From assembly GCA_037447655.1 (NCBI GenBank), contig JBBHKE010002397.1, forward strand, positions 225,460 to 289,459: DNA of 64,000 bases, in the 5' to 3' direction. Source of the stretch: Zygnema cylindricum. Taxonomy: Eukaryota > Streptophyta > Zygnematophyceae > Zygnematales > Zygnemataceae. A program made the translations under genes and the position numbers. Of this stretch, positions 11,547 through 22,795 are shown piece after piece (position 1 is the stretch's first letter; every line of letters starts with the position of its first letter). The notes beneath the pieces were generated by a model. The model had not been told where the DNA came from. It did not search any database and saw nothing but the letters and a program-made list of their open reading frames with translations.

Positions 11547-12083
11547 CACCGCCAATCGTTATTAGCGTTGTGTACACTAATTCCGTCCCGCTTTTTTTTT
11601 TTTTTTTTATTCTCCATTAGCGTAGTTCATTCTATATTTTTCTTTATTCTATTTAGGGTTATTTTCAGTCCGTTGTCTCTTAAATAGAGTGGTGTACGGT
11701 CAGTGTCAAACCGTACATAAATGTACCTTTTTAAGTTAAAAAGTACAATAAATTAGTTTTAGTAACCGCGGACGCATGAGAATGTGCGTTTTATAAAGTA
11801 AAAAAAACCAGGTCGTAAAAAATCCCGCTCGCACATATTCGTCCGACAGCCGCATTTCGACCGTGTGAATGTACGTTACGATTTGCCAGATTTTGTACGG
11901 AGACCTATACTAGTGTAAGCATGTTTGCGACCGACATTTTTTTTTTCAAAGATCCAAATTACCATAACCAAACAATTAGAATGTATGATTTTTTCCAAAA
12001 TTTTCAAATTCTTAAATAGCGTACACCACGGTAATTATTTTTATACGCTAAAAAAACTTACACGCTAATAACGATTGGCGGTG
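11547..12083. mobile_element. TA-flanked MITE with perfect TIRs (537 bp)
   Basis: Left end caccgccaatcgttattagc and right end gctaataacgattggcggtg are perfect inverted complements, and both are bounded by TA. The inside holds gtggtgtacggtcagtgtca and accgtacataaatgtacc, shared with 6170-6230. No coding capacity. Confidence 0.9.
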
Positions 12084-13633
12084 TAGTGTATGATCGTACG
12101 TCTGTAAACAACTCAAAAGTGAATCCACTGAAAGATTCTGAACTAGCGATCGTATGGAAAGAAGGAAGTTCCCTTGCGACTCTGGCAAGCATGGTAAGAC
12201 TGTACGACAAATTTGTCAAGATCTGATCTGTGGAATCTTTCTCTGCCGTCCGATTTCCTAAAATGTTTTTCACAACAGTCAATGCAGCCAGACTTTTGTA
12301 ACTTCTGACTGCTTTCTGCCTGACGACTGCATTACACTGCATCGCAAAGGGGGAAAAGAATTCAACGCAGACAAAACGTTTCATTTGTCGATTCGAAAGC
12401 TAGACGACAAAATGTCCGGGAACATTGGAACCGCTCCACTATGAGTCAGGGTTTTAAGCGTCTTTAAACCACACGTTTCGGAGCTGTCCTCCGAGAAGTG
12501 AAAACCACGCCAAAATCCTAAACCTCTAGATGACAGTGACTTGCAGACTCATCGTCAATTCCGTCATTTTTGATGTGGACAAACAAAATTTAAAGTTTCC
12601 TTACAGATTCAACGCGTTCATAGAGCAGTCAACCGACCATATTTGAATATCTTTGAGCTGACGGACACTTTCGTTGACCGCTACAGTAGCACCAAAAGTT
12701 GCCGGCTATTGCTTATTTTTTGACAGAGTTCGCGACTCGTCGCAATGCTGTGGGGCGACATGTGGCCGTCGCAAAAGATTACAAATAGTTCAATCGGACG
12801 GCCTCGATTTACTTATCGAAAAATCTGTGAAAAACCATCTCGATATACGCTTGGGAAAAAAAAATCGGGAAGAAAAAGACACATTTGCCGGCCGCCGTTT
12901 TTCACACCGGTGTACAAATTTTATCCGTTGAGTGAGAACTTTCAGTTCGTACGTTATTTTTCTCGAACTTTAAGCTAGGGATGACACTCAAATATTGTCA
13001 ATTCCTCGCTTGACCGTACTGACATCAGTCGATACCGTACGAAAATTCAAAATCGACGTGTCCGCCAATACTGGGATGTCCGCATCCTTCGCCAACCTTT
13101 CAATACGCGTACGGGGCTACGGGCACAGTGTGTATTTTTTTTTTTTAATATTTTTCGTCATATATGATACTTGTCAGTAACAGGGAGACCACACGTACGC
13201 AAGTCCTGTCAGTGCCGTACAGTCACCGAGGAAATCGTACCAGAAACCGTACAATCCACGACAGAATCGTAATCTTCTGTTCGATTGCTTCGGCTATTGC
13301 CCAATAACTGAATAACGTCAAAACTAGCGTTAGCATAATAAAATACCGTACAATATTTGTACTTTTGAAATTCAACGCAAAACGACAATAACAATCACTT
13401 CGTTCGAATTCTGGTCGGACACGATTCACGCCCTATCCGGCTTCCAAGAAAAAAAGTACAGTACAGTACAGTACAGTACAATACAGTCATAATCCCGTAC
13501 GACTTGCTGACAAGTGACACGTGTTGGAAATCGGTAGGAATTACGAACCAGGGAAATGTATTTCAGTTTCAAACCTACAAACTGCCGTCCACTTATTTTT
13601 CAGCTTCGCACGTGTAGGAAATACAAGAGGACA
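12084..13633. other. Upstream flank of the PLAC8 gene, no gene seen
   Basis: Unassigned DNA with many 'gtac' words and a (tacag)n run at about 13456-13486. A 108-codon minus-strand frame (12058-12384) overlaps the MITE end and has no recognised domain. Confidence 0.5.
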
Positions 13634-13640
13634 TATAAAA
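13634..13640 (+). promoter_or_regulatory. Possible TATA box of the PLAC8-like gene
   Basis: tataaaa lies 110 bp upstream of the start codon at 13750, a reasonable place for a plant TATA element with a leader of about 80 nt. Transcription start is not visible from sequence. Confidence 0.45.
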
Positions 13641-13749
13641 GTTGAAAAGTCCTGATACCATTCAATACCGAAGCTCTCAGAGCGTTTCAATTATTCGAAA
13701 CGTTTTTTTTTTTTTTTAAATTCGCGAATTTTCCGTGGAGTCGAACGCC

Positions 13750-13973
13750 ATGGCGGCACAAGGGGAATGGAGCTCGGGAATTTGTGGATGCTTCTCCGAC
13801 TGTGGAATATGTGAGTGTCTCCCTGTTCTGGTTTTTTTAGTGTGGGTATTTTAAATTATTTTTATCAATTTTATCAATTTTTTTTTCTCTCTCCTCATTT
13901 AAGTACTTAATTGTTTTCCCTCTCATTTATCTCACTCTTCCTTTTTTGTTTTTTTTTTCCCTCTCTCTCTCTC

Positions 13974-14014
<41 letters not shown>

Positions 14015-14043
14015 TCCTCTCTCTCTCTCTCCTCTCTCTCTCA

Positions 14044-14098
<55 letters not shown>

Positions 14099-14167
14099 CC
14101 TCTCTCTCTCCCCCTCTCTCTCTCTCTCTCCTCCCTCTCTCTCCTCTCTCTCTTCTCTCTCTCTCTC

Positions 14168-14213
<46 letters not shown>

Positions 14214-17200
14214 CCCCCTCTCTCCCCCTCTCTCTCTCCCCCTCTCTCTCTCCTCTCTCTCTCCCCCTCTCTCTCTCCCCCTCTCTCTCCCTCTCCCTCT
14301 TTCTCCCTCCTTCCCTCTCTCCCTCCCTCCCTCCCTCCCTCCCTCCCTCCCTCCCTCCCTCCATCCCTCCTCCCCTCCCTCCTCCCCTTCCCTCCTCCCC
14401 TTCCTCCCTCCCTCCCTCCCTCCTCCCCTCCCCTCCCTCCTCCTCCCCTCCCTCCCTCCCTCCCTCCCCCTCTCCCCCTCCCCCCCTCCACTTCCCCCTC
14501 TCCTTCTCCCTCTCCCTCTCTCTCTCTCCCCCTACCTCTCCCTCTCCCTCTCTCCCCCTCCTCTATCCCCCTCCCCCTCCCCCTCTCCCTTTCCCTCTCC
14601 CTCTTCCCCCCTCTCTCCCCCTCTCTCCCCCTCTCTCCCCCTCTCTCCCCCTCTCTCCCCCTATCTCTCCTCTCTCCTCTCTCCCTCTCCCTCCCTCCCC
14701 TCTCCCCTCTGTGGCTTTCTCCCTCTCTCCCTGTCTCCTCTCTCCCTCCCTCTCCTTCACACCCTCTCACCCTGTCTCTCCTTCTCACCCTTTCTCTCCC
14801 TCTCACCCTCTCTCTCCCTCTCACCCTCTCTCTCCCTCTCCGTCTCACCATTTCACCCCTTTCTCTCCTTCTCACCCTCTCTTCCCTCTCTCCTTCTCAC
14901 CCTCTCTCCCTCTCTCTCCTTCTCACCCTCACTCCCTCTCTCTCCTTCTCACCCTCACTCCCTCTCTCTCCTTCTCACCCTCACTCCCTCTCTCTCCTTC
15001 TCACCCCTCACTCCCTCTCTCTCCTTCTCACCCTCACTCCCTCTCTCTCCTTCTCACCCTCACTCCCCTCTCTCTCCTTCTCACCCTCACTCCCTCTCTC
15101 TCCTTCTCACCCTCACTCCCTCTCTCTCCTTCTCACCCTCTCTCCCTCTCTCTCCTTATCACCCTCACTCCTATCTCCTTATCACCCTCACTCCCTCTCT
15201 CTCCTTCTCACCCTCACTCCCTCTCTCTCCTTCTCACCCTCTCTCCCTCTCTCTCCTTCTCACCCTCTCTCCCTCTCTCTCCTTCTCACCCTCACTCCCT
15301 CTCTCTCCTTCTCACCCTCACTCCCTCCTCTCTCCTTCTCACCCCTCACTCCTCTCTCCTTCTCACCCTCACTCCCTCTCTCTCCTTCTCACCCTCACTC
15401 CCTCTCTCTCCTTCTCACCCTCACTCCCTCCTCTCTCCCTCTCACCCTCTCACCCTCTCTCTCCCTCTCACCCTCTCTCTCCTTCTCACCCTCACTCCCT
15501 CTCTCTCCTTCTCACCCTCACCCTCTCTCTCCTTCTCACCCTCTCACCCTCTCTGTCCTTCTCACCCTCCCACACTCTCTCCCTCTCCGTGTGCAGGCTG
15601 CATGACATTCTGGTGCCCCTGCATTCAGCTCGGTCGCAATGTGGAGATTATATCGGAGGGATTCACAAGTGGGCGTCCTTTTTTGCAAGCTCATGATATA
15701 ATGACATCTGCATGACTGTCCTTTGTGCTATGAAATTTGTGCTGAAATTGGACATTGCTATTTGAGCATTGGATTATGAAAATAGGACATTGGACGTCGG
15801 TCACTAACATTTGAATACTGACATCAACTTTTGACTTGGACATCGGACTTTTGACATTGGACAATTGACTTTTGACGTTGACATTTTGACATTGGATATT
15901 TGAATTTAACATCTTGACATTGAACATGGGAAATTAATATTTTGACATTGAACATTGGCCATGAACATTTTGACATTGCACTATTGAAATTGGACATCAA
16001 TACATTGGATTTTTGTCATTAGACATTTTCGACATTTGACTTTAGACATTTAACATCAGACATTGGACATTTGGCATTATCATTTTGACATTGGACGTTG
16101 GACATTGGACATTTGACATTGGACTTTGGACATTAAGTTTTATACATTGGACATTAACATTTTGACATTGAACATTGGACATTGTGATTGGTCATTGGAC
16201 ATGGGCCCCTAGATACTAAACAATAGGTGTTATGACCTAGATCGTTGAGATGTTCGCTTGAAAATGATGTGTTTTTTTGTAACACTGCGGGAATTGAGTT
16301 TTGTTCTAGCACTTGGTCTAAACATTTTTTCTGGGAACAAAACAGGTTATAGTAATGAAGGTCAATTTTCAGAGTTTATTTTGGGAATGCCGAAGTCACT
16401 TTTTGCCTTCTTTGTGTGTATTTTTCTCGTACAAATTACCTAGTTTAAGTGACTGCAACAACATATTTTACACATCATTTTGTGTATATTTTAATGTACT
16501 TTGCTTGAAGTTTTATGTTTTTTATCGCACTGCTCTTTATACTTGAGTTGTATTTACATGCACTTCCTGTTTGAATTATTAAATACAGTTCAAATTACAA
16601 CCACATGGTTTTGGTTTGTGAAAAAATAGTTGCCAGTTGGTTCAAATAACCAACCAGTGAGAAGCTAATTTTTAACTGTCGGTTCAAACATTCTGTTGTT
16701 ATGGTCATTTTTTATTTTGGAAATTTGTTGACAATGAGTGTCAGTTATACACCTATTTCTTTTTTTCTTCTTTGGCAATAAAGGATTATTTTGCGAGTAT
16801 TTATCAAGTTTAGTGGTCGATTTTTTTTTGTACGGTGGTCCTTGTCAACGTGGTCAATTTTGATATAGTAGATGTTGTTTCATCCTTGGGTCTTCGTTAA
16901 AGTTCATCTTTTCTTTTTGAATACTAAAGCGAACCATTGCCATCTGTTTGTCTTTATTTAACTCGTTGACTATCTTTACTTTCCTCCATTTGCCTTCTTC
17001 TCTTCTCTGCTGATTTACTGATTTTTTTTATTCCTTGCAGGTTTCTATGCTGGATGTTGTATTTATTTTATCTTGGAATGGGCTACTGGTTGTGGATGCA
17101 TTTATTCTTGCGGTTGGCGATCTCGACTCCGTGAAAAATACGCTCTCCCGGTCTCTCCCTGTCACGATATGTGTGTTCACTTCTGTTGTAACTCTTGTGC

Positions 17201-17850
17201 CATCTGTCAGGAGACTCGGGAACTCAAATCTCGCGGATATGACCCCGCTCGTGGTATGTTTTCTTATCAAAATATTTTTTTTTTTTGTTTTCTGAACCTC
17301 CATTCTGTAATATTTTAGGTTCACTAAATGTCAGTGTGCAACAGCCGGCGTTTTTTTCTTCCATCTAACTGTTCATTTCTATAAACTTGTCTGCATCATG
17401 TTTAGTAATTCATGTCTCGGTGGTGTCAATGTGTACTCAAAGTTGTTGTTTCAACTCAGAATCGTTGTCACTGTCCATGTTGACGTTGATGTCGATGTCG
17501 ATGTCCATGTGGATGTCAATGTTAATGTCGATGTCTATGTTGATGTGGTGTCGATGTGGATGTCAATGTCAATGTCAGTATCATACAATCTCAATGTCGA
17601 TGCTGATGTTGATGGTGATGTCAATGTGTATGTCAATGTTGATGTGGATGTCGATGTTGATGTGGATGTCAATGTAAATGTCAATGTCGATGATGATGTC
17701 GATGTTGCTGTTGATGTTGATGTTAATGTTGATTTTAATCGTAGCATCAAATTGTGTGAATAACACTAATGTGGATTGCAATGTCACGTCACAGGCTGGC
17801 AGGCATACGCAAAATCAGCACCTCCAATGCAGGCGATGCATGCAATGTGA
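13750..17850 (+). CDS. PLAC8/PCR-type Cys-rich membrane protein (133 aa, 4 exons)
   Basis: Exons 13750-13810, 15597-15668, 17041-17253 and 17795-17850 join in frame to 133 codons plus TGA, all with GT-AG introns. The N-terminus MAAQGEWSSGICGCFSDCGI is followed by CCMTFWCPCIQLGRNVEI, the CC-x4-CPC signature of the PLAC8 family (plant cadmium resistance, FW2.2-like). Next come a hydrophobic segment GCCIYFILEWATGCGC, then CHDMCVHFCCNSCAICQETR with RELKSRGYDPARG, and a C-terminal WQAYAKSAPPMQAM typical of plant members. Family members act at membranes in metal transport or organ-size control; the specific role here is not determinable. Length fits the family. The introns are dominated by simple repeats, the first being 1.8 kb of CT-rich sequence. 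Assigned from motifs and an intact frame. Confidence 0.93.
13865..15590. repeat. CT-rich satellite filling PLAC8 intron 1
   Basis: Starts as (CT)n, then (CCCT)n/(CTCC)n, then a minisatellite of about 27 bp (ctccttctcaccctcactcc + ctctct) from about 14870 to 15560. It runs almost to the intron 3' end, where it could double as the polypyrimidine tract before gtgcag (15591-15596). Long Ser/Leu/Pro and Arg/Glu/Gly open frames on both strands are products of the repeat. Confidence 0.97.
15740..16205. repeat. ttGGACATt minisatellite in PLAC8 intron 2
   Basis: Degenerate units such as attggacattggacattt and attttgacattgaacat repeat over about 460 bp. The rest of intron 2 (15669-17040) is AT-rich and unassigned. 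Confidence 0.9.
17465..17745. repeat. GATGTC/AATGTC hexamer array in PLAC8 intron 3
   Basis: Hexamer-based repeat (gatgtcgatgtcaatgt and variants) about 280 bp long. Frames of MSMSM and VDVDV across it are repeat products, not genes. Confidence 0.95.
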
Positions 17851-18645
17851 TCCACATAATTGTGGTGGAAAAATGGAGTCCTTATTTCGAAGTGCCTTAA
17901 TCCATATTAATGGCTATCGTACCTTTCCGATTGTTTCCCTGTTTCTTTGGGAAAAAGATTTCCATAAGGTTTTCTTTTGGTTTAAAGCCCACATATATTT
18001 GAATTTTATACTGAAGTTTGTTTCTGAATTAAGTAAAACAAACTGGTTTGGTAGTTTGCTTTTCGTGATTATATTTTTTAAGTTTTTTTTTCTTAAGGTT
18101 TTCTTTTTTTTTAAGGGTGGTTTCAAAGATTAGTCGGTTTATCCTTATAGCTAGATATTTTTTGAATTTTCGCGTTAAAAAGTTTCCATATTTTGGTGTT
18201 TCATTGTTTCATTTATTGAATACAATCTAAATAAAATAATCCAATATTTTTGTTATGAGTGGGATGGGTGTCAAAGTAAATTGCAAATGTTTGATGGCTT
18301 CTTTCCTTTTTTTCTTTTTTGTTTCAATACATTGAGCTTTATTTTTATTTTATTTTTTCCCTTGTTTTATCTTGATTTTATTTCTACTTTTGGAGTTTTT
18401 TTTAATTCCACGATTTTTAAATTGTGGATAATTTGAAAAAAAATGTTACTCGAAGTTTCAATGTTTCTTTGTAAATTCAACTATACCATCACCTTTGTAA
18501 TGCAAAAAAAAAAAAAAAAAATTGGCCAATTGCAATATAAAATGTTTAAAAAAAAACAACTTCCAAAACACTTTCCAAACTTGAAACTGATTGAAAATTG
18601 CTATAGCTATTTAATAATAGTAATCCTATTTACGAAATTATAATA
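17851..18645. other. 3' flank of the PLAC8 gene
   Basis: AT-rich. An aataaa at 18230-18235, 380 bp past the stop, is a possible polyadenylation signal. No other gene is seen. Confidence 0.45.
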
Positions 18646-18647
18646 GT

Positions 18648-20010
18648 ACGGGCCCTACAGCCATTCACCCCTGCCCCCGGATCTTCTTCCACTTTTGAGG
18701 TCCTTCGAGCTCTCCACCCCCCTGCCCCTTCCCCTTTACCCCCTTCCATCCACACCTTTGAGCCTTCTGAGAGTTTTACTTTGGATTGGGAGGCTTTCAT
18801 TAAGGCTCTTAGCTCTTCTCCTCACCTTTCAGCGGGGGGCCCCTCGGGCACAGTATATGAGTTGTTTCGCGATGTTTTGCCCCCTGAATCGGGTGCCCGA
18901 GGGTTCGATGTGTTTTTTCGAGTATGTTCCCTTATTGCTAGTGGGGATGTTCCCCCTCGGATTTGTAATCTTCTCACGGCGTCCCGCCTTGTGGCAGTCG
19001 CTAAACCTAATGGTGGGATCCGCCCTATCGCCGTGGGAGAGGTTATATATAGATTGGTGGCTCGTGCGATATGTTTCCAGCTCCAACCAGCTTTCCGTGA
19101 TTATTTCTCTCCTCATCAGTTTGGAGTGGCCACAATAGGGGGTTGTGAGGCCGTGGTCCACGGGATTCGGGCTTTGTTGGATGTACATCCGGATTGGTTG
19201 GTCCTTCAAGTCGACGTTTCCAATGCATATAATACGGTGGATCGGAACGTGATTTTTTCAGAGCTTATGGCGGCTCCATCTCCAATTGTCCAATTATTCC
19301 CCTTTGTGAGGGCTTTCTATTCTTTGACAAGCAACCTTTCCATCTCGGCCGATGGTGATCTTATTCTTCTCTCCTTTGCTACTGGCACTCGCCAAGGTGA
19401 CCCTCTCGACGGACTTTTGTTAGCCCTTGCCCATTACCGGGCCCTTCGTGCCTCCGCAGTCGCCTTCCCTTCTTGCCTTTTCCCTTCGGTCGGAGATGAT
19501 ACGCACATTATTGGGCCAAGAGAACAAGTCGTGTTGGCATATGATTTTTTCAGGGAACGTTTAGCCGAACTCTACCTTTCAGTTCAGCCGTCGAAGTGTG
19601 TTATTTGGTCTCCTCAGGATATTCACTTTCGTTTACTCCCCCTTCTGGTTTTCAAACCCATTCTCCCTCCGATGGCATTCGTGTGCTTGGTTGCCCCTTT
19701 GGTTCGGATACTTTCGTGACCCAATTCCTTCATGATGCTTTATAGACAGATCTAGCCCAAGTGGACGACCTTCCTCACCTTCCTGATCCCCAAGTTGCTT
19801 TTGCTATGTTAACAAGGTGTTTTCCCCACCGCCCTTCTTACCTCACTCGTACTTCCCCTCCCACCTTGACATTTGTCTCCTCTCTCTCTGCTTTTGACGA
19901 TCGCCTCATGGACGTCCTCCACACTCTGTTAGGTCGTGGGGCATTTGATCGCGAGTCTGGGCCATCGGCCCGCATTCAGGCATCCCTCCCTGTCTCTACT
20001 GAGAGGTTGG
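18648..20010 (+). mobile_element. Degenerate LINE fragment with reverse transcriptase domain, copy 1
   Basis: An open frame from about 18650 to about 19630 encodes an RT: NGGIRPIAVGEVIYRLVA, the first catalytic block LQVDVSNAYNTVDRN, TRQGDPLDGLLLALAH, and VGDDTHIIGP with the catalytic Asp pair. A frameshift near 19632 (a CCCCC run) moves the frame. The next part (SDGIRVLGCPFGSDTF...) reaches an in-frame TAG at 19743-19745, then continues VDDLPHLPDPQVAFAMLTR... until a CT-rich satellite interrupts at about 20020. The 5' end is truncated. It is homologous to the copy at 62.4-64 kb. Inactive, as judged by truncation, frameshift and stop. Confidence 0.9.
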
Positions 20011-20019
20011 GTCTCCCCT

Positions 20020-21230
20020 CTCACTCTTTTCTCTTCCCTCCCTCTCTCTCTCCCCTCTCCCCTCTCCTCCCCTCTTCACTCTTCTCTATTCTCTCTTCCC
20101 TCTTCCCTCCCTCTCCCTCTCCCCTCTCCCCCTCTCCCTCCTCCCCTCTTCACACTTCTCTCTTCCCTCTTCCTCCCTCTCCCTCTCCCTCCTCCCTTCT
20201 TCACTCTTCTCTCTTCCATCTTCCCTCCCTTTCCCTCTCCCCTCTCACCCTCTCCATCCCCCCCTCTTCACTCTTCTCTCGTCCCTCTTCCCTCCCTCTC
20301 CCTCTCCCCTTTCCCTCCTCCCCTCTTCACTCTTGTCTCTTCCCTTTTCCCTCCCTCTCCCTCTCCCCTCTCCCCCTCTCCCTTCTTCCCTCTTCACTCT
20401 TCCCTCTTCCCTCTTCCCTCCCTCTCCCCTCTCCCCTCTCCCCTCTCCTTCTCCTTCTCCCCTCTTCACTCTTCTCTCTTCCCTCTTCCCTCCCTCTCCC
20501 CTCTCCCCTCTCCTTCTCCTTCTCCCCTCTTCACTCTTCTCTCGTCCCTCTTCCCTCCCTCTCCCTCTCCCCTTTCCCTCCTCCCCTCTTCACTCTTGTC
20601 TCTTCCCTTTTCCCTCCCTCTCCCTCTCCCCTCTCCCCCTCTCCCTTCTTCCCTCTTCACTCTTCCCTCTTCCCTCTCCCTCCCTCTCCCCTCTCCCCTT
20701 TCCTTCTCCTTCTCCCCTCTTCACTCTTCTCTCTTCCCTCTTCCCTCCCTCTCCCCTCTCCCCTCTCCCCTCTCCCCTCTCCTTCTCCTTCTCCCCTCTT
20801 CACTCTTCTCTTTTCCCTCTTCCCTCCATCTCCCTCTCCCCTCTCCTTCTCCTTCTCCCCTCTTCACTCTTCTCTCTTCCCTCTTCCCTCCCTCTCCCTC
20901 TCCCCTCTCCCCTCTTCACTCTTCTCTCTTCCTTCTTCCCTCCCTCTCCCTCTCCCCTCTCCCCTCTCCTTCTACCCTTTTCACTCTTCTCTCTTTCCTC
21001 TTCCCTCCCTCTCCCTCTCCCCTCTCCTCCTCCCCTCTTCACTCTTCTCTCTTCCCTCTTCCCTCCCGCTCCCTTCTCCCCTCTCCTTCTCCCCTCTTCC
21101 CTCTTCTCTCTTCCCTTTTCCCTCCCTCTCCCTCTCCCCCTCTCCCTCCCTCTCCCCCTTTCCCTTCTCCCCTCTTCACTCTTCACTCTTCTCGCTTCCC
21201 TCTTCCCTCCCTCTCCCTTCCCCCCTTCAC
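20020..21230. repeat. CT-rich minisatellite of about 60 bp units
   Basis: Repeated modules such as ccctcttcactcttctctct followed by tccctcttccctccctctcc and variable cccctctcc runs. It begins inside the LINE reading frame and replaces its 3' half. The 514-codon and other Pro/Ser/Leu-rich frames come only from the repeat. Confidence 0.95.
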
Positions 21231-22795
21231 CAATTAGTTAATCGTCACATAGTTTTATCTTATACTGTGTTAAATATTGTAAACTTTTTTAAAATTCTCA
21301 GATAGTGAATCGTTTGAGTACACAACAAAGGAAAAAAATTCAAGTGACAAGTGTCACACATGATTTCAAACAAACAAAAAGCTAAAAAGCTAAAAAAAAA
21401 AAAAACATACAAAGCCTAATAAAACCCTCCTAAGTAAACTCCCTAAAAAATGACGCATAATTCATTGTCGTTTGACTTTTCTCCATGTCGCACTAAAGTT
21501 CAATTGTGCAAAAACAAGTGAAAACACTAAATGTCGAGGCCCCATATTATACGCATATTTTTGCTGCATAATACATATAATACAAGGAGACTACATATAG
21601 TATTTCCATTACTTTTCGCACATTTCCCTGTGATCTGGAAAGAAGTCAATTTTATCATCGTACTTTTTTTCCTTATAACTTTTTCATCGTACCTTTTTCA
21701 CAAGGTGTTACTCCATCAGAATATTAACATAAATACACAGCTTAGGGCTTAAAACATTAATTTTGTCTTTTACATTGTTAAATCCAATTTAGTTCTGAGC
21801 AATGTTGACTATTTTCTTTAAATTTACCAAAATTAGTGACTAGAAAGAGTTTTTAGGTCTTATGAAGACAATATTATGTCGAGGAGCCTTCAGAAACTGG
21901 AACCTAATTATGTTATTACTGCTAATTAGAGATTAGGAAAAAAACAAAAGATAAATAAAAAGTAAAAGAAAAAAGAATTAAAAAAAAGAATAGAAAAAAA
22001 AAACACACACACAAAAGGAAAAAAACAAAACACAAAAGGACGAATGAAAGGCCGTCGAGACCTTTTAAGACAGCCCTTTGAACATTCGATCCATAGTTCA
22101 AATTTTTGAAAATAATGTTTTCTTTTTTCGTATTTTTTTTGAAAATGATCGTGAGCGCTGCGATTTTCCCATACTTTACACGTTCACATTCTTTAGTGTT
22201 TATATACAAATATTCCATTGAGAAACCAGAAAAAGTGTTTCCTAATCCTTTCACAATACACATTTGAAGTATAATTTGATCCACCCATCATTTTCTTTTT
22301 ATCCATTTTCAAAATTACACACAAAAAAGTTAATTTCCTCATACTATTGTTTCTTTTTGATTCTCCGTATTAATTGACATATAAACATATATAGAAATAT
22401 ATATTGCGTCAATTGTTTGTATTGCTCCAAAATAATCGAATAAGTTAAACAACTATTATTATTATTATATTATTACTACCACTTCCTTTCGCTTTCTTTT
22501 AGAGTAAGTCAAATTAACTCCAAAAAATTGAACATCAATCATACCACGAAAAAAAAAAGACAACCAAAAACCTTCACAATAATCAACACTAGTCACCACA
22601 ACCACAAAAATGGACCTCCGTTCTCATCTCCACTTTAAATTCACGAAACAAAAACAGTACACTTTTTCCATTTTTTTTTCCCAATACGTTTTCAACACTT
22701 TCGATGCCTTTTCAACGCTTTTTCGATATTCAATACTTTTTTAACACATTTTTAACACTTTTCCAATACTCTCTCAATACTTTCCCTGTACTTTT
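21231..22795. other. AT-rich 3' flank of the pTAC2 gene
   Basis: No gene is seen. A member of the cccatattatacgcatat / catatagtatttcc repeat family lies at about 21538-21612; relatives are at 47533-47680 and 60345-60530. Several poly-A/poly-T tracts are present. Confidence 0.5.

Noticed and set aside
12058-12384. 108-codon minus-strand frame
   Set aside because: Its 3' end overlaps a MITE terminus and it has no recognisable similarity.
13907-15715. Very long open frames on both strands (322, 564 and 589 codons)
   Set aside because: They consist only of Ser/Leu/Pro or Arg/Glu/Gly strings from the CT-rich repeat in an intron of the PLAC8-like gene.
17387-17787. Frames encoding MSMSM, VDVDV or INIDI strings
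   Set aside because: Products of a hexamer repeat inside intron 3 of the PLAC8-like gene.
19761-21305. 514-codon plus-strand frame
   Set aside because: Its first 85 or so codons are LINE remnant; the rest is translated minisatellite.
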